DNA from: Chromobotia macracanthus
Lineage: Eukaryota; Chordata; Actinopteri; Cypriniformes; Botiidae
Length of the DNA stretch: 64,000 nt
Direction: 5' to 3'
Assembly: GCA_036877525.1 (NCBI GenBank)
Contig: JAZGTH010000014.1
Coordinates: 4,538,501 to 4,602,500 of the forward strand
The notes below the pieces were generated by a model that searched no databases, was not told the origin of the DNA, and was given only the letters and a program-made list of their open reading frames with translations. Below, piece after piece: positions 47,750 through 61,833 of this stretch. How positions within the stretch are numbered: position 1 is the first letter of the stretch; the number at the start of each line of letters is the position of its first letter. The position numbers were made by a program, and so were the translations under genes.

Positions 47750-47945
47750 AGTGTTAAAATGTTAAATGTCAGAAATGTTAAAAATGTTATTTTGAACGTT
47801 CCTAGAAAGTTCAGTTGTCCAGCTTTTAAGACATTGTATTAACCTTATTGCTTGGTTATAAGAACGTTTTTGAAATATTTGTTAATTCTGTAACATTTTT
47901 AAAATGTTCTAATATTTTCTAACTACTTAAGTTTAATGTTTTTAA
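47750..47945. mobile_element. Fragment of CCCAGCTA-family MITE
   Basis: Interior family phrases only: aaaatgttattttgaacgtt, cctagaaagttc and ggttataagaacgttttt, close to the interiors of the 16.1 and 33.4 kb copies. Both terminal repeats are lost or unrecognisable. Confidence 0.45.
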
Positions 47946-50900
47946 AAGAGAACTTTATATAGCCAGTGTTTTAAGAATAATAAGACCAGACTATATGTGA
48001 TCTTGGTGCTAGTGAAAATCATTGTACTTTTAACCAATAAAAACTACAAAAAATGCAACAACAAAAACTGTGTGCTATAATTAAAAATGTCTTCTGTGTA
48101 TTTGGAATCATCAGTGACTTCTAATGTTTTGTACATAACTCCATATATGTATTTAATACAGTATACTTTTTAGACAAATTTTTTATTTAGATTATTTTTG
48201 AGGAAGTTATGCTAATTGTGAATTAGCATAATAGTATCTCCTGGCATGAATCTGCTTTTATAGCCTAGAATCAAGTCGTTTTTTAGCACATCTGCGCTAA
48301 ATGTGACAATTACATTATTCTTCACCCAGTTTTTTCTTTGTTACCAGATAAGGATGATTTCCGAGCACTGCATGGCCCCCGGTTGCTGTGAGGTATTAAA
48401 AGAACAAGCCCTGGAATTTTGGCATCTAGAAAAAAATGTCAGAGGAGAAAAGTATTAGTGCAGTTTCTGGATTTTCTTCACATTGATTAAAGTGATGGAG
48501 CCCGTGGCTGTTCCATCCAGCTAGAAAATCTTATCTGAATGAAGGAAACATTTTGTTAGTAGTACATGCTTTCGGTAGAGTTATCAACAGTGAGTACATT
48601 TTCACTTTTAAAACGTTGTTGTTCGCCATGTAAAACGTATCCCCTTTAAGACCCAACGTTTGCATTGCGAGAACAAAACTTGCTACAATGAGTACTTACA
48701 GATGGCAGAATTGTAATAGTGTTCTTTAGGTAGAGGAACTTGTGACAGATATCTTTCTGCCGGTATTATACAGTCAACTTTAATCTTGATCTGCTGCTTT
48801 GTGCTGGAGGGCAGCAGGTCTTGACATTTAGCAGCTGACGCACAACTGAGGCCTCATTGATCGTGGGAGGTAGGGAAATCTAATGATGTAACAACTAAAG
48901 GTACTGACAGCCTTTCCCGTCCTGAGTTACGTCCCAACCAGTCGAACCCCGAGGACAAACACAGCACTTCCTCAGACACTGGGGTTCATGCCACCCCAGG
49001 TTTGTGGAGATGGTGAATGCTTTCCTATTTTAACTTGGATAAATGACATTTTGTCAACAATTATTCAGTGGCGTGTTTGATTTAATGAATGAAAAGGACG
49101 ATTTAATAGAATATTTGTTTTGACAGGTTATGGGGAGCTGTTTGAAAGTGCCCAGGCAATTATGACTCTCTTTGTGGCACCAACATCAACCGAACAAACA
49201 CAACAATCAGCTTCATTTTGAATTAGTTTTTTCAGTATCTAATTAAATGGCTCTCCGTCCCTCCCGTAATCCATCTGCGTTCAATGTCTTCAGGCTAAAT
49301 CATTCGCTCCAGCTTTGTACTATCTTGTCCGAGTGAAAAACACATTAATCTTGTGTAGTTACAATCTTGCGTAACCTCAAGCTGATTTTCTCACTGTCAT
49401 AAACCTTATTATTTCTGGGACAGTATCAGTGGCAGAAAATACACTCACAAAGAAGCAAAAACTGTAATTACTTTAAGGTCATTTGTGGAAGTTCTGTGAT
49501 GTTCAAATAGTTTCTCCTGGGTCAGTGTATACAGAGACAGCTAGAAGTAAACTATTTAAAGGGTGATTTCCCTGAAAAAAGATGTCTATGGGAAACACTA
49601 TTTGTTTGAGCATTTGAATCAGCCCAACACATCAACTCAGTCAGGTATATATACCTGTATAATACCTATATAATTATATAATCTATGCAAAGTATATATC
49701 AAAGTATATTTGATGATATCAAATGACATCAAAGTATATATGCAAATTTACTCATTTTAGTCAATATTATCATACATGTTAGATCACCAACCCTGCATAC
49801 ATGTGCATTTTCAAAACACTTTAATTTTTAGATACTCTGTCGAATGCAAAGGTTTGTGTCTACAGATGCCTGCAGAACATTAAAATTTCATGTCCTGCCT
49901 CTGCATGTTGCTGTAGTTTTTACCAACACTGGCTGTTTAAAACATGGCTTTTCACTGCAGAAGACCCGCAGAGAATCTGTACCCATGGTGGAATGATGCA
50001 AATTGAGCTCTACCTGCTTTTTATAATTCCTTATTATCTTCCCAGCCTGGATGGTGTGAAAGCATCTTACTTGAGAATGATTAATGTACTGCAGCCATCG
50101 CTTAAGTCTTAAAGCTGATCTTACTACATGTAAATACAGGCTGCTGGTAAGATGTGGCTGGTAAAAGCAAGGAGACACAGGAGAAAGTTTCTCAATCTTC
50201 AGTCTGAAATGGTTGGTCATTCGTCAATGTCTTGTGCTTGTTCTGTCCTTCTTGAGTTCTGGACATTTCCAAATTGTGCAGTTTCAAACAGGCTACAGTC
50301 TGAAAGCAGTTTGAGGCAAAAACAGGTTAACTGTTTAAGATTCAGGTTAACTGTGGTATTCTGGTATTACTATTTTTATTTTGTAGTGCGGAATTTAGTG
50401 TAGCTAAAAATGTAGCTACATTTGTTTTGACCATAGATTAATGGAATGTTTATTAATATTATATATAATAATATTATTATTTATTTTCCGTGTTTGTGAG
50501 GGATGGATTGTAGCTTGTTCTTACAGCAGTTGTTTACAATTATATTAAACTTGAATTTTTAATTAAACTTGTCATCCACTTAAAGAAACTAACTCCGTAA
50601 GTAACTCGCAATTTTGTGTTTCGAACAGAGATGGTGATAGAGAGGGAAAAGCTAGGGGTTGCAGTTTTAAGTAATATATACTTCTATGCCTTAAGCAATA
50701 TTCACGACCCACTTTACCTTTGTAACATAACAATGTAACACAATTTAGTTCCTAATGTAACATACTTATGAAGAGTTGACTGGATCATGAGAGGTGATCG
50801 GTGCTGCATATGACGTGGTTGGAGGAAAGGGGCTGAAAAATAACAGAACTTAACAGGTCGAACAGGAGAGTCATTTCAGAAGCAGGGAGCAATTCATCAC

Positions 50901-53900
50901 ATTTTGATGAAAGATTACAAAGAGAAATGTGTTCTTTGGAATAACATGCCCCAACAAATCGTCATGTTGCCTTTAATTACAGTGATGAATAGGGCAATTA
51001 AAAAGTCTGTAGAAGATATCTGAAACACTTTGCTAGATGGTCATATGAGGTCACATAGACAGGAAACTATGTTACATTAGGAGTTTAGGAAGGGAGCTGC
51101 TAGAAATCTGTCCAGGAGATAAGTTTGGCTTTTTCTGTAACACATGAACAGTTGACTAACCAAAGCTATCAGCAGCGTCTCTGCAGAGTGCCGAATGAAA
51201 GAGGGAGAAAAAGAGAACTGGATCACATGATAAATGATGTCGTTCTTTAGGATGTGAGTTAACTTGGCTTCCGTTTAAACAGGATTGCATTATGGATGGC
51301 TCGGTCGTGTGTTTGTGGTGAGTTATCTGAACATGACTTCAGACCTGGAGCTGCACCAGCACAAACTGAAAAACCCAGAATGCAACACCAACAGAACAAA
51401 CACATTACTCAATACTTTGTGCAGAAACACACACAGAACTTGTTTATAAGCCACTTCCACTACACACTGCCTTTGTAAGGATTTCAAAAGTCATCTTTAA
51501 TGATACTTTTTCATCCTTATTAAAGATTGAAATTTCAAAACATTTCTTTTTGTGTTTCACTGATAAATACGTAATAGGTTCTAACAACATGGTAGTGAGT
51601 AAGCAATAACAGATTTTTCATTTTGGGATGAGCTGGTTCTCCTGTTTTCTTTTCTTATTTCCACCAGGGCATATGTAACTAGAGTTTTTTTATGTTTCAG
51701 TATGGTAGGACTCAGAGCTTGGGCTCTGTGCACTGTTCTCACCTCACTTGGATTAAGAGAAACGAGCAATTACTCCAGGGACATTAAATGACTGCCAGCA
51801 AAAGTCACTGAGTGCCTCTCCCTCTGGTCTCAGGCAGTGTTATCAAGCATCTGTCATTTCTCTCTCTGAGCTGTGTGTTTCTCTGCTTCTTCAGACATTC
51901 TGCACAGGTCGGAGTGCTAAAAGGCCTGGGCTCATGGGGTTACACTTTATATTGGAACAATTTATCAGCAGATTGGGTGGAAGATTTTAGAGAGTTATAC
52001 TTGCATTTAGAACATGCAAGTTATTTTGTAACCATTATTACATTTACTCTATTGTAGTATCACTAGGTGAAATGCATTAACTTAATATTTTCATTCATTA
52101 CAGATGATCAAGAGATTTTACTCAGCAAAAGCAAAACTGCTGCGCATTTGGAGTCTTGATTATGTTAATGTATGTTCAAAGAACTTTATCACATTTCCCT
52201 TTAAGAAATTATTATGGTAAGCATAATTTACACTAAAATACTACCATAAATGTTCAGCTGCACATACAGTAGAAATGTAATCGTGGCCATTGTAGCAAGT
52301 TTTGCATAGGCAGGTTAATGTTCCTTTTCTTCTGAAAATCTTATGATTTAAGGAATGTAACTGTAATGATTATATTGGGGTTTTGGTGTAAACAAAAGTA
52401 CATTTAACAAGACATTAGAGGGCCAGTATTTCAAAACCACAAGCTTGGCTACTGTAGGGCTTTTCATTTACTTTGGAGTGCATTACTGTTATTTAATTAC
52501 AGGTTGATGGCATTCCCCTAATGGCAACATATTCCCCAGTTCTGAGCAACGTTTATGTGATGTTTGGATCAAAGCCGCTTATGTCAGGTATTTATTCTGA
52601 TTTGGTAGAAATCCATAATCATTGCTCTTAACAGATCCTCATTTATTACCAGTACGAAACGAAATTACCTTCAGAAATATACAAGTTTATTTTCTGAGTG
52701 CAGAGAAGTGTTTAGTCCTGCTCGTCTTATTTTATACGCTCTACAATAACCTGTCCAATAAAACAACAAACATTCCTCTGGGACTATATGAGTGTTGTAA
52801 CTGGACATTGCTTAAATGCAATAATACTTCTGTTTCCAGTGGGTTGAAATCACTCATGGAAATGGGTCTGGGTAATCTAAAGGACATAATGTATAGACTG
52901 CCGGATACTCTCAGACAGTCTATGGACTACAGGTGCAGTCTTAAATATTGGAAAGAGATCACTGTACTACAGGAATTACTGTTTGTGCGCTTTCCAACAA
53001 AAAGTCGTCAAACAAATCTGCAGTCACTGGCGCTGATAGCCTAAGTGGATTTTTATGCATTCTGCCTTCAATAAAAGTTTTCTACTATTTGTTTTCCAAA
53101 CAAAAAGCATATGCCTCATATGCCCCTCATACCTGGTCAGTGGTATAAAGCTGAAATGGAATTTTGCTAAAGATACAGCACATATTGGGCTATACATATT
53201 TCACTACTTTCATTTAAACGTCAGCTTAGTTCTGGCTCAGTTAAACTGCTTTGTAAGATGAAGTATGTGGGTGTTGATGCTGCTCATCCGAGGTGGGACC
53301 GCCGTGCTGCGCCGCTCCCCAGATGATAACAGTTAAGCATGTGTCGCAGGAACTGCTGAAGCAGCTTGTCCTACTGTATCTCTCTGTCACCGTAGCGCCT
53401 GCGGCTCTCGGTAATCACCTACATCTCAGATATTCATGGCCCGTCTTCCACGCTGAGAAACTGAAATCACGGATTTCTAAACATAGTGGGAAAAAAGAGG
53501 GGGTGATGGATTTCTTTAATGACTTCACAAAGAAGCTACAGAGAAAACTGAAGGAGGATTGAAATAAACATTGTACCTTCCTCATATTTGGTCTGTTTCT
53601 CTCTGTGCATTAAAGTTTTTCACTCTGTTTACCTGTAGGCACAGACTGACTGCTTCTCTTTGTTTTTTTTGGGGGGCAATGTATGAAAAGCATAAAGAAG
53701 ACACAAGGCAAAATTCTAATTTAAAGGAACAGTATATCAAAAAACGTAAATTATTTACTCTGTTCAAGTCTGGCAGAAAAAGTCCCCTGAAATTCGCATT
53801 TGTGGTCCTGCCATGCACTTCCTGTTCTTACAGGGGATACAAACCATTGGAAGCACAGACCTCTGGAATTACAGAGTCTTAATTGGGCCTTTCACTGTCT

Positions 53901-54189
53901 TCCCCACAGCTGTCATGTGTTTTCACAGCCTCACACTCCCTGTGATAATAGAGTAACCGTTGCTGCAGAGGAAAGAGGAATAAGAACTAAAAGTGGGAGA
54001 GATCGGAATGTGAAAGGAATAAATGAACAACAATAAAGAGCATCATTAGTGGCTGGACTGTATTTATGCTGATTGGTTTAATTTGACAGCCTGCGGACAG
54101 ACTTTGGCAGCTCAAACCTTAATAACATCTAGATTCTAGGAACTGGACGAAAAAGCCGTGCAAACCCATACCACAGCCTCTGTGTGTAC

Positions 54190-54225
54190 TGGGTGGTTGC
54201 TAGGGTGTTGCTAGGCCAAAATAAA
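54190..54225. repeat. Fragment of GTTGCTAGGGTGTTGCTA repeat
   Basis: Contains ggtggttgctagggtgttgc followed by taggcc, the clearest single unit of this repeat in the window. Confidence 0.6.
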
Positions 54226-55899
54226 TTTCAGCATAATTTGTTGATTTATGATCAGTCTTGTTTTAAAAGAGACGCTTATGAACATTTTCTATTGATCATG
54301 GCAGCAGTAATTCATCAAACGATAATTACATAATAGATGAGAGTGTTATAACCAGGCATATATCCAAACACCACATATGCAAATCATGCGCTTACGTTTA
54401 CCTTTTAAAAGAGCTGGGCTAAAACAACACAGCATGTGATTGAGCTATGACAGATACTATAGCAAAGATATTGCTGAACATTTTTCAGATGACTTGTTCA
54501 AGCACCGATTTTAAAACGTGAAATACAGATACTTCAAAAACAGCCCTCCAACAAATCCAGGTGCTGCATAGAAACAAACAAACGTATTGCTGTCTTAATC
54601 TACTCTCTACAAAGCCCATTAAAACCTGCTCTCTGCTAGACAGAGGGGAATGCTGTAATACAATTTGAACTGTGCTCTGCATATGGATGAACAGTGGCTG
54701 TGAGAAAGGAACGATTCTGATAGATCTCTTTGTAGCGTTTTCTCGACAGGCTTAAAGTAGGGCCCCGGGGAGCTGCAAATCTCATTTAGATAGCTCTATC
54801 CTTTGCCCTTAAAGTCTCTTTCATATAATATGTAATAAAGATTGTGAGCAGTTCGCTCTAATATGACCAATGTAAGATTTAATTAGCTGTGAACAGTAAT
54901 GAGCGCTGCTTCTACTGTTTTACAGTTAAGGCGATAGCTGGAGTTAAAGTACGGCAGCGTAACACTTTTTACCGTAGTTGTGATCTGTAGTGTTTTAGCC
55001 TACAATCATATCGCTGTTGAGATTCAAGTGTCCTTGAGCTCACACTGGTATTTTCATCTCACTTGTGCGATGCACTAATGTGCAGTGCTTGTTTTCAGAG
55101 ATTTTAGTGGCATAAACCAGCATCTATTTTGAAACGGGATTTGATGTGTTTTACTTTTTTATTTCAGGCTTTAGAGCTGTTTGCCCATCTCTGATGTCCT
55201 AAGAGACTTTAGCGTTTCAGGAGAGAAGAAAAAGGCTTTTCAACATGGAGACATTGGCCTGCTTAAGGTGAAGTTTGTATTTTATAACTTGGGTTATTGT
55301 AAATGTGTGAATTCAGGAAAGATAATTGTGAGTTTTTTAAACCATGTTGTGTCGTCTTTAAAGAGAGAAGAAATAAAGAGAGAAATAAACCTTCCTTTTT
55401 AAGAACAAACAGATTGTGCAGCTCTTTAACAGCATTTATTAGCTAATGTGTCCCATCCTACGCAAATCGTATGTGCAAAGACAAAAAGTGTTGTTTGCCT
55501 GCGAGCGACGTCATCCGAGTGATGAATTAGTAACATCCGTTACGGCAGTCCAGGTCTGTGACTGTGGTCATGATGTCATTTCTCTGGGGCAGAGCAATGT
55601 CGCTGATAAGTGAACTGTTTTTCTGGCCCCCTGCCTGAGCAACAGAAGGCAGTTAAGTGACTGTTTGGTTATGCAAAAACTGATCTGATGCCCAAGATGA
55701 TGTCAGTGGCTCTGAATGTATTTTATAATTGGAACTACGAAGAGTGACATCACAGGATAATGGGTGTGGCCTAAATCGTTTTTTGGTGAATGATGTCAGT
55801 CTATTTTTGGCTTCTGTGCTGTGATTATGTTTAGAGTTAGGAAAGTTAGGATATTGATCAGTTAGATGTTAGTGGTTTGTTAGAATGAAGATTTGTATT

Positions 55900-56050
55900 G
55901 TAAAGAAATAGCTCACCAAAAATAACAACTCTTGACATCATTTATGTACTCTCATGTCGTATCAAACCCTTATAAAATTAATTGTTCTGTGGAACGGATT
56001 TATACTGAAGAATGTTTACACAGATTTTATATAATGAACTCCTATAGGAC
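55900..56050. mobile_element. Decayed MITE of the GGGATAGTTCACCC family
   Basis: The left part reads aaatagctcaccaaaaataa followed by gacatcatttatgtactctc, a degraded version of the end seen at 14085. The right end is not recognisable. Confidence 0.5.
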
Positions 56051-58020
56051 AATAAAACCCCAGCAGCCCTTATGACTCAAGCACTATATTGTAAGTCCTC
56101 TGAAATAATATGTATCTTGCCAGGTTAGAGGGTGATGATGCAATCCTCTGTTGCTTCCCAAGTTTCTCGTAATCGATTGTGACATGTTAAGTTTAATACA
56201 GTGAAGAAAGAGTTGTCCGGGTTTGGTATGTCAGAATTGTCTTTGTTTCAGTGAGCTCTTTTGGAACGTGATGGATGATACAACGTATGAACATAAAGCT
56301 CATTCTGGCTCATGCTAAACACTGATGCTGAGTGATGCAGAGAACAAGCCTGGAGATATCTGAGCATGTTCTGCGTGCTGAATGGTAGGCTATAGATAGC
56401 ACTGTTTAGCTTGCTGGCGGTGTGTCAGACATATGTAGTTTTTCTTTGCCACAAGATGTTTAGACGTGACATGTCGCACAGACTCTAATGGCAAAAGCCC
56501 CCGACTTAACATCTGCTGCTCTTTATGGGTTTTCACATGGCTTCACACATACACCATCACTTTTACTCAGACACAGTTGTGAATTTTTGTGTGTGTGTTA
56601 AACCGAGTGTGTTAATGTATTCAGGTGTTTACCTGGACAATAGAAAATGTTAAGGTTTCCCATTAAAAAAAATGCAGATTAACGTTCAGATGATTAACTC
56701 TGTCTGTTTGTCCGTCCATCCATCCATTCCACTGCAGGGTTGATTCACTGAGCCTTCTTAAATATTACCTGCTGTTCTTGTCGAGCTTTGATCTGCCATT
56801 TAAAACAGGCTGTAGGGAAATAGATTCCTCCAGTTTTGACAGTGACACACCTGGAGACAGACAGCTTAACTAAGCTGTGAAAGTGACATGAAATGTTAAT
56901 GCTTTAAAAGAAGCCACATACCTGTCAGAAACATCAGCAAACACTAGGTTTAGAATTTATTGTGCTACCATTTATTATTTGACATACACTTTATGACCTT
57001 GGGGAAAGTTTCTGCAGTACAGATACACAGTACAGATCAGAAAAATATTTCTCAATGACGTCTTTTGGACTTTTCTCTTTAAACATCTCTAAAGGAAAAC
57101 AACTTTTACCTGGTTTACCAAGTTTAAATCCAGTATTATAAATTTAAACTGTGTGTCCCTGGTTAACTCAAGGTAAACTTGCAACCTAAATTTTGTTGTT
57201 TAATTGTTGTTTGTTACAGGCTGTAACAAATTCTCCTATCACAGCCAGAAAAACTGACCAGGCTGCACCTAGGACATGACACTTTATGCTGTTTTGATAT
57301 AGTATTGGATGTTTTACAGTACACTGAACTGCAGGTGCTGTTTTTGGATATTTTGTTGTTTTGAGGCTTTATTTAGCTGCCCTGTGAATCAGCATGTGTG
57401 TGGGGGGGTATTCCTCTGGGGTTCATTACGACTCTGTGATTTTTTTTTTTTTAGCAGTTGTAGGGTCTCTCTGGAGATTTGTGTTGGCAGGCTGTTGGCA
57501 AAGAGTGCCTTTTTGCTCACACTTTTAATAAGGCTAACATTTCTGTCATAAATCTGTCCCTTTTAAGTGGCCCTTCATTTCAAAAATGTATCTGTTTGAA
57601 ACCCTTTATCGGTTTTAATTATACTGATTCTGTTAATGCTGATCTGAGAAGTTATACTTGGCAAATTATGTCATGAAGTAAAGTATACTGGAGGAGAACA
57701 CTGGACAGAGCATGCACTCTGAATGGCTGTTAGGCCAATATTATCTTTAATCACTGTCTTAATGTTTTGATGCGCCTTTATCACCACTGAAAAAAGCATG
57801 TTGTTGAGAAGAAACCAGTGTAGTGTAATTCTCAGGATCCATGAATTTCTAAAGCTTTTTCAAGGGCTTTATTTGGCTTCCAGGAACTGTGAAGAATTCT
57901 TTGAAGGAGATGTTTAAGGTTTAAAGATATTTCATCAGAAATTCATCTGTATGTTTATTCAGAATAAAACTACAGTTAATAGATTACAATTTTTGAAGAA
58001 TATGGAGTGTGAGGCGGCTT

Positions 58021-58313
58021 TGATGCTAGGGTGTTCTTTCTGGTTGCCAGGGTGTTGCTACGCAGTTGCTAAGGTATTGTGAAAGGTGTTAATAGATGGC
58101 TAGACCCAGTCCCAAGTTTGGTTGCTAGGTCCCTCATTCATTGTACTATAAGCATTTAATTTTTATTTTTTAACAGGTGCAAGGCAAAATGTGGAAAGTT
58201 TACTTCGAAAATTACTACCACCTCGGGCCAGTAAGTAACCATCTGGCAGCAACTCAGAATACCCTAGAAACCACCTAGCAATACCCTAGCAACCACCCAT
58301 CCAGAACCCCTTA
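58021..58313. mobile_element. Palindromic repeat with GTTGCTAGGGTGTTGCTA ends
   Basis: The left arm (gctagggtgttctttctggt, then gccagggtgttgctacgcag) is matched by a complementary right arm (accctagaaaccacctagca, then ataccctagcaaccaccc). The arms flank about 70 bases that include a short segment with consensus splice sites (58177-58230). No transposase frame. Confidence 0.7.
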
Positions 58314-61133
58314 GGAAAAGGAGGTCTTTTTTTGTTCTGCAGAAGATAAAAATAGACGAGATGATCTTGACTGTGAATACCTGCAGTATATAAACAGAGC
58401 GTGACAGATTTCAATGATTTGTGTGAGGTGGCTGGTGCAAGTTTGTCAGGGAAGAACATAGTGAACTTTATCATTTTTATGGTCGATACAAATACGCATA
58501 TCTGCAGAATGTAGATGAGCCCTGATGATGAAGCTGAAGAATGTCAGCCAGAAGACATCAAAATCTGCTGTGCTGACTATTGCTTCCATCCTCAGTACTG
58601 TTGAATCTCTATTTTAGCATATCAAAGACATTACACTAGAATGTACCATTTTGAAATGAGAACAAATAGTTGCCTTTTGACACGTTGTGTCACTTGTTTT
58701 TGAGAGAACTGCACAGTGAGTGTTTATCCTGGTATGATTCTGAGTTTTCAGTTTCTTATATTGTGCTTTAATATGAACATCTTGCAGACGTCATTTTAAC
58801 AGATCCTGTGAAGATCATATCAGTGTGGACAGTCTTTACTTTCAGAGTTATGATTTTGTTCACTGAAAACCAATTGAAATGCTTCAGGCACAATAACAAT
58901 GTCAGGAATAAAATTCAGGAGACTGAGCGGGGTCACCTCAGTTATGCAGTACTTTTTAAACTCTAAACTTTAACTTTTTTAAAAAATGAATTTGCTTGAG
59001 TCGTATTTTAATTTCTTTGTATTAAAGGGTTTTACATACAATGTAAAAAAAATAATATAACCTAATAGGGTGGAAATAAAGAATTATTAATTATTTCCAT
59101 CCTGTTAGATTCTGTTCATTTTAGGCTCTTTGACTGACTTAAGTATTGATGATGATTTTCATTTTTAAAAAGGGTGAGTTTAATAATTTATATAATATAT
59201 TAAGGCATATATGAAGGGGGCATTAAGGTCCACAGTAGAAAAGATCCAGCTGTGTACCCGAGCATCTACATTGACTTACTGGCAGTCTTACATATATTTA
59301 TATTTATATATTACTGTAACAGACTCAGGTCAGACCATCAGTGAAACTTTGATCTCAAGCTAACCAGTTCTTTCTGTTGGGATAAAAGTCTCTCTAATTT
59401 TAGCCTGTCAGGAAAATAGAATGAGACCTTTGAATGCAAGTTCTACCTTTTTCCAAAAGAGGTCTATTCAGAGAGGTGTAATCTAGGAAAATAGTTGTCA
59501 ATGATTATAATGGTCAATTTTGCTATTTGTTGCAGGCTGTGATCATTTTACCTTTCTTTCTATTTTAGAAGCAGTAGAGGTATTGTCATGATCCAGTTAC
59601 CTGCAGGTAAACAGCTTTGTTTTTACCCAGTGTCCAGGCCATACCTTCTGAGAAACATTGTATAAGGCAAACGTGTTAGACGAAAATGGGTAAAGACAAT
59701 ACATCTCTTGGAACTGTATTATATTTCAAGATCAAATTTCTTATAGAAGAAGAATCTCTTAAAGAATAAAGATGTGGACACTCAGAGGAAATAGTGAAGC
59801 ACAATAAACTGACCCAGAGGTGATATACTGTAGAATGAGTCCAGATGATAGAGAGAGAATATGTTCTGAAATGGGATTTCTAAAATAGGAAGATTGCAGG
59901 AAAGAGAAGACATTTGAACTGAAACTTACAGTCACTCTTCAACTCAGCTCACATTTTTTGTGACATTTCGAAGTGTGGAAGTTTGAAAACTTTTCCCCTT
60001 TCACATGACTCATGGCAGAACCGCAACACACATGATAAGTATATAGCAGGAAACATTATGAAGGGTGACAAGGTAGTCCATCACCACACTGACTTACTGC
60101 CTGCATTGTTTTTTGTGCTCAGTGCATCTAGATACATGTTATTTTGGTCTCTCATCACATCCATGTTGAGTCTGGCACCCACACAACCCATATAACAACA
60201 GTTAATGCATGTTGTCTGGTTAATGCAAATTGTTGGCTGCGGCTGAAAAGGTCTTGGGCAAACAGGGTCAAAGTTCAAGTTGCTCATCACAACTCTGCTT
60301 TAGAGCTGAACGCTTTGGGAATCACTTGATGCTTGATATATCAGTAGATCTTCAAACTTATTTTCACAGTGAAGTAAATTTCATCAGTACAGCCTCGCTT
60401 TAGCTATCACGATTTGAAGGTTTCATTTATAATTCATATATTAGCCCAAAAGATATTTGATATTTTTCCCCAAACATTGTCTTACTGGCAGTGCATTTTA
60501 TTATCTTGTCTTTGCTATTACATAATTTTGAATGCTTATGTGTCATAGTCAATACAAGCACTGTAAGAAACCAAAGTTCAACCGTAATGGATGAGCTAGA
60601 GAAGCTACTGCTCCCAAAGAGATTTCCCCATGTTATGGCATTTAGATTCATAGTAAAGAACGCTTGCAGGCAGTAGTCTCCAGGGATTACTATCACGCTG
60701 CACACATGTGCGTGTGGGTTTATAGAAATCAGGACATATAGGAATATAGTTTAGGAGATGTGCACATGGGATTGCAGAGCAGCTCCCCGAGGCGAAATTC
60801 ACATGTTTTCCTCATGAATTCAAACAATCTCGGCTGCAGTATATTCAATGCAGTGGCTCCTTCACAAGGTGGTTACATACATACAAGTGAATTTTATATT
60901 GAATTGCTAGACATCCAATATGTGGGTACTGTACATGCGAAAGCCCAGGACGGTTGCATGAGTTTTAATTGTGATACAAAACACTTTTGACTTCATCAGA
61001 ATATAAAGTTTTACATTTTCTCAAAGTATTGTTGTATTTGATCAGTAGGCTTAAAACCTGCAGAGAAACCTTTCAGGGTAATGTGCATAGAAGACTGTGA
61101 ACTTAACGTTTTAATTAATGCAACTTTGTAGTA

Positions 61134-61190
61134 ATTCCTGTAGCTCAACTGGTAGAGTATTGTATTAGCAGCACAAAGGTTGTTGGAGGT
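61134..61190 (+). repeat. Degenerate V-SINE head
   Basis: attcctgtagctcaactggt plus agagtattgtattagcagca and caaaggttg, the tRNA-like head of the V-SINE family, in plus orientation. The B box and 3' part have decayed or been lost. Confidence 0.7.
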
Positions 61191-61833
61191 ACTACATACA
61201 TTCAGCTGAGAGATCTATTGTGGTCAGGAGATCCGAACAGATCAGCATCAACCTAACACCCCAGGGTTTCTCCGTAACCACATAATCTTACCACTACACC
61301 AGCATGCATGAAGCATGAATCATTCTTTGCTTGAAAATACTGTGTGCCGCTTCCCCAGTTCCTCCAGTGAGAGCCTCTGTCATATCAGGCTGCACTGAAT
61401 TTTAGCCCTATAGTGTATAAAGTGCTCATAAATAACAAAGCATTACTGTATGCCTCGTAAATTGTAGCGTGTCAGGGGAGATCTAACGAGGATTTGTGGA
61501 GCAGTAGGTCACGTCCCACAAGGTCCAGGTGTGCAGAGTTTCTGAATGCTCAGATCGGTCTAAATACTCATTCTCAAGAGAATTTTGAAACCATAAGGCA
61601 TCATTTACATCAACTGGGTCATTCCATGGTGTCATTAGAAGAATATGCTAAAAAACATTTCAATAAAACTTTAACATTTTAGTAAATGGCAATGACTTTT
61701 TAATAATTTAGATAATAGTCACAATCTCATCAACCTCATCATATTTTAGATGGAAAGAATCACTTTTTTTGTCTCCCCTTTCCATTTCACCAGTCATGAT
61801 ATCCATGCTGTGCATATCTGCCTGTGATAATCG

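Larger units (their letters stand above)
47946..58020. other. Intergenic region without recognised genes
   Basis: No gene recognised. The longest open frame (52622-53044, plus, 140 codons) has no family features and seems to be chance. Possible splice-flanked segments at 48911-48999 and 52503-52587 are discussed elsewhere. GC-balanced unique blocks at about 48640-48900 and 54705-54965 may be regulatory. A small repeat fragment lies at 54190-54225. Confidence 0.5.

Noticed and set aside
52503..52587. 85-base open segment with AG and GT flanks
   Set aside because: Does not join in phase with the other orphan segment, matches nothing, and such segments are expected by chance in 33 kb.
52622..53044. 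140-codon plus-strand open frame in the gene desert
   Set aside because: No family features, no splice context, composition like the surrounding AT-rich DNA; likely chance.
55169..55267. Possible exon with ATGGAGACATTG before AAG|GTGAAG
   Set aside because: Stops in the frames upstream, a weak donor, no recognisable protein and no partner exons.
58177..58230. 54-base open segment with a strong acceptor and GTAAGT donor
   Set aside because: Lies in the centre of a palindromic repeat, so the splice-like sites probably belong to the repeat.
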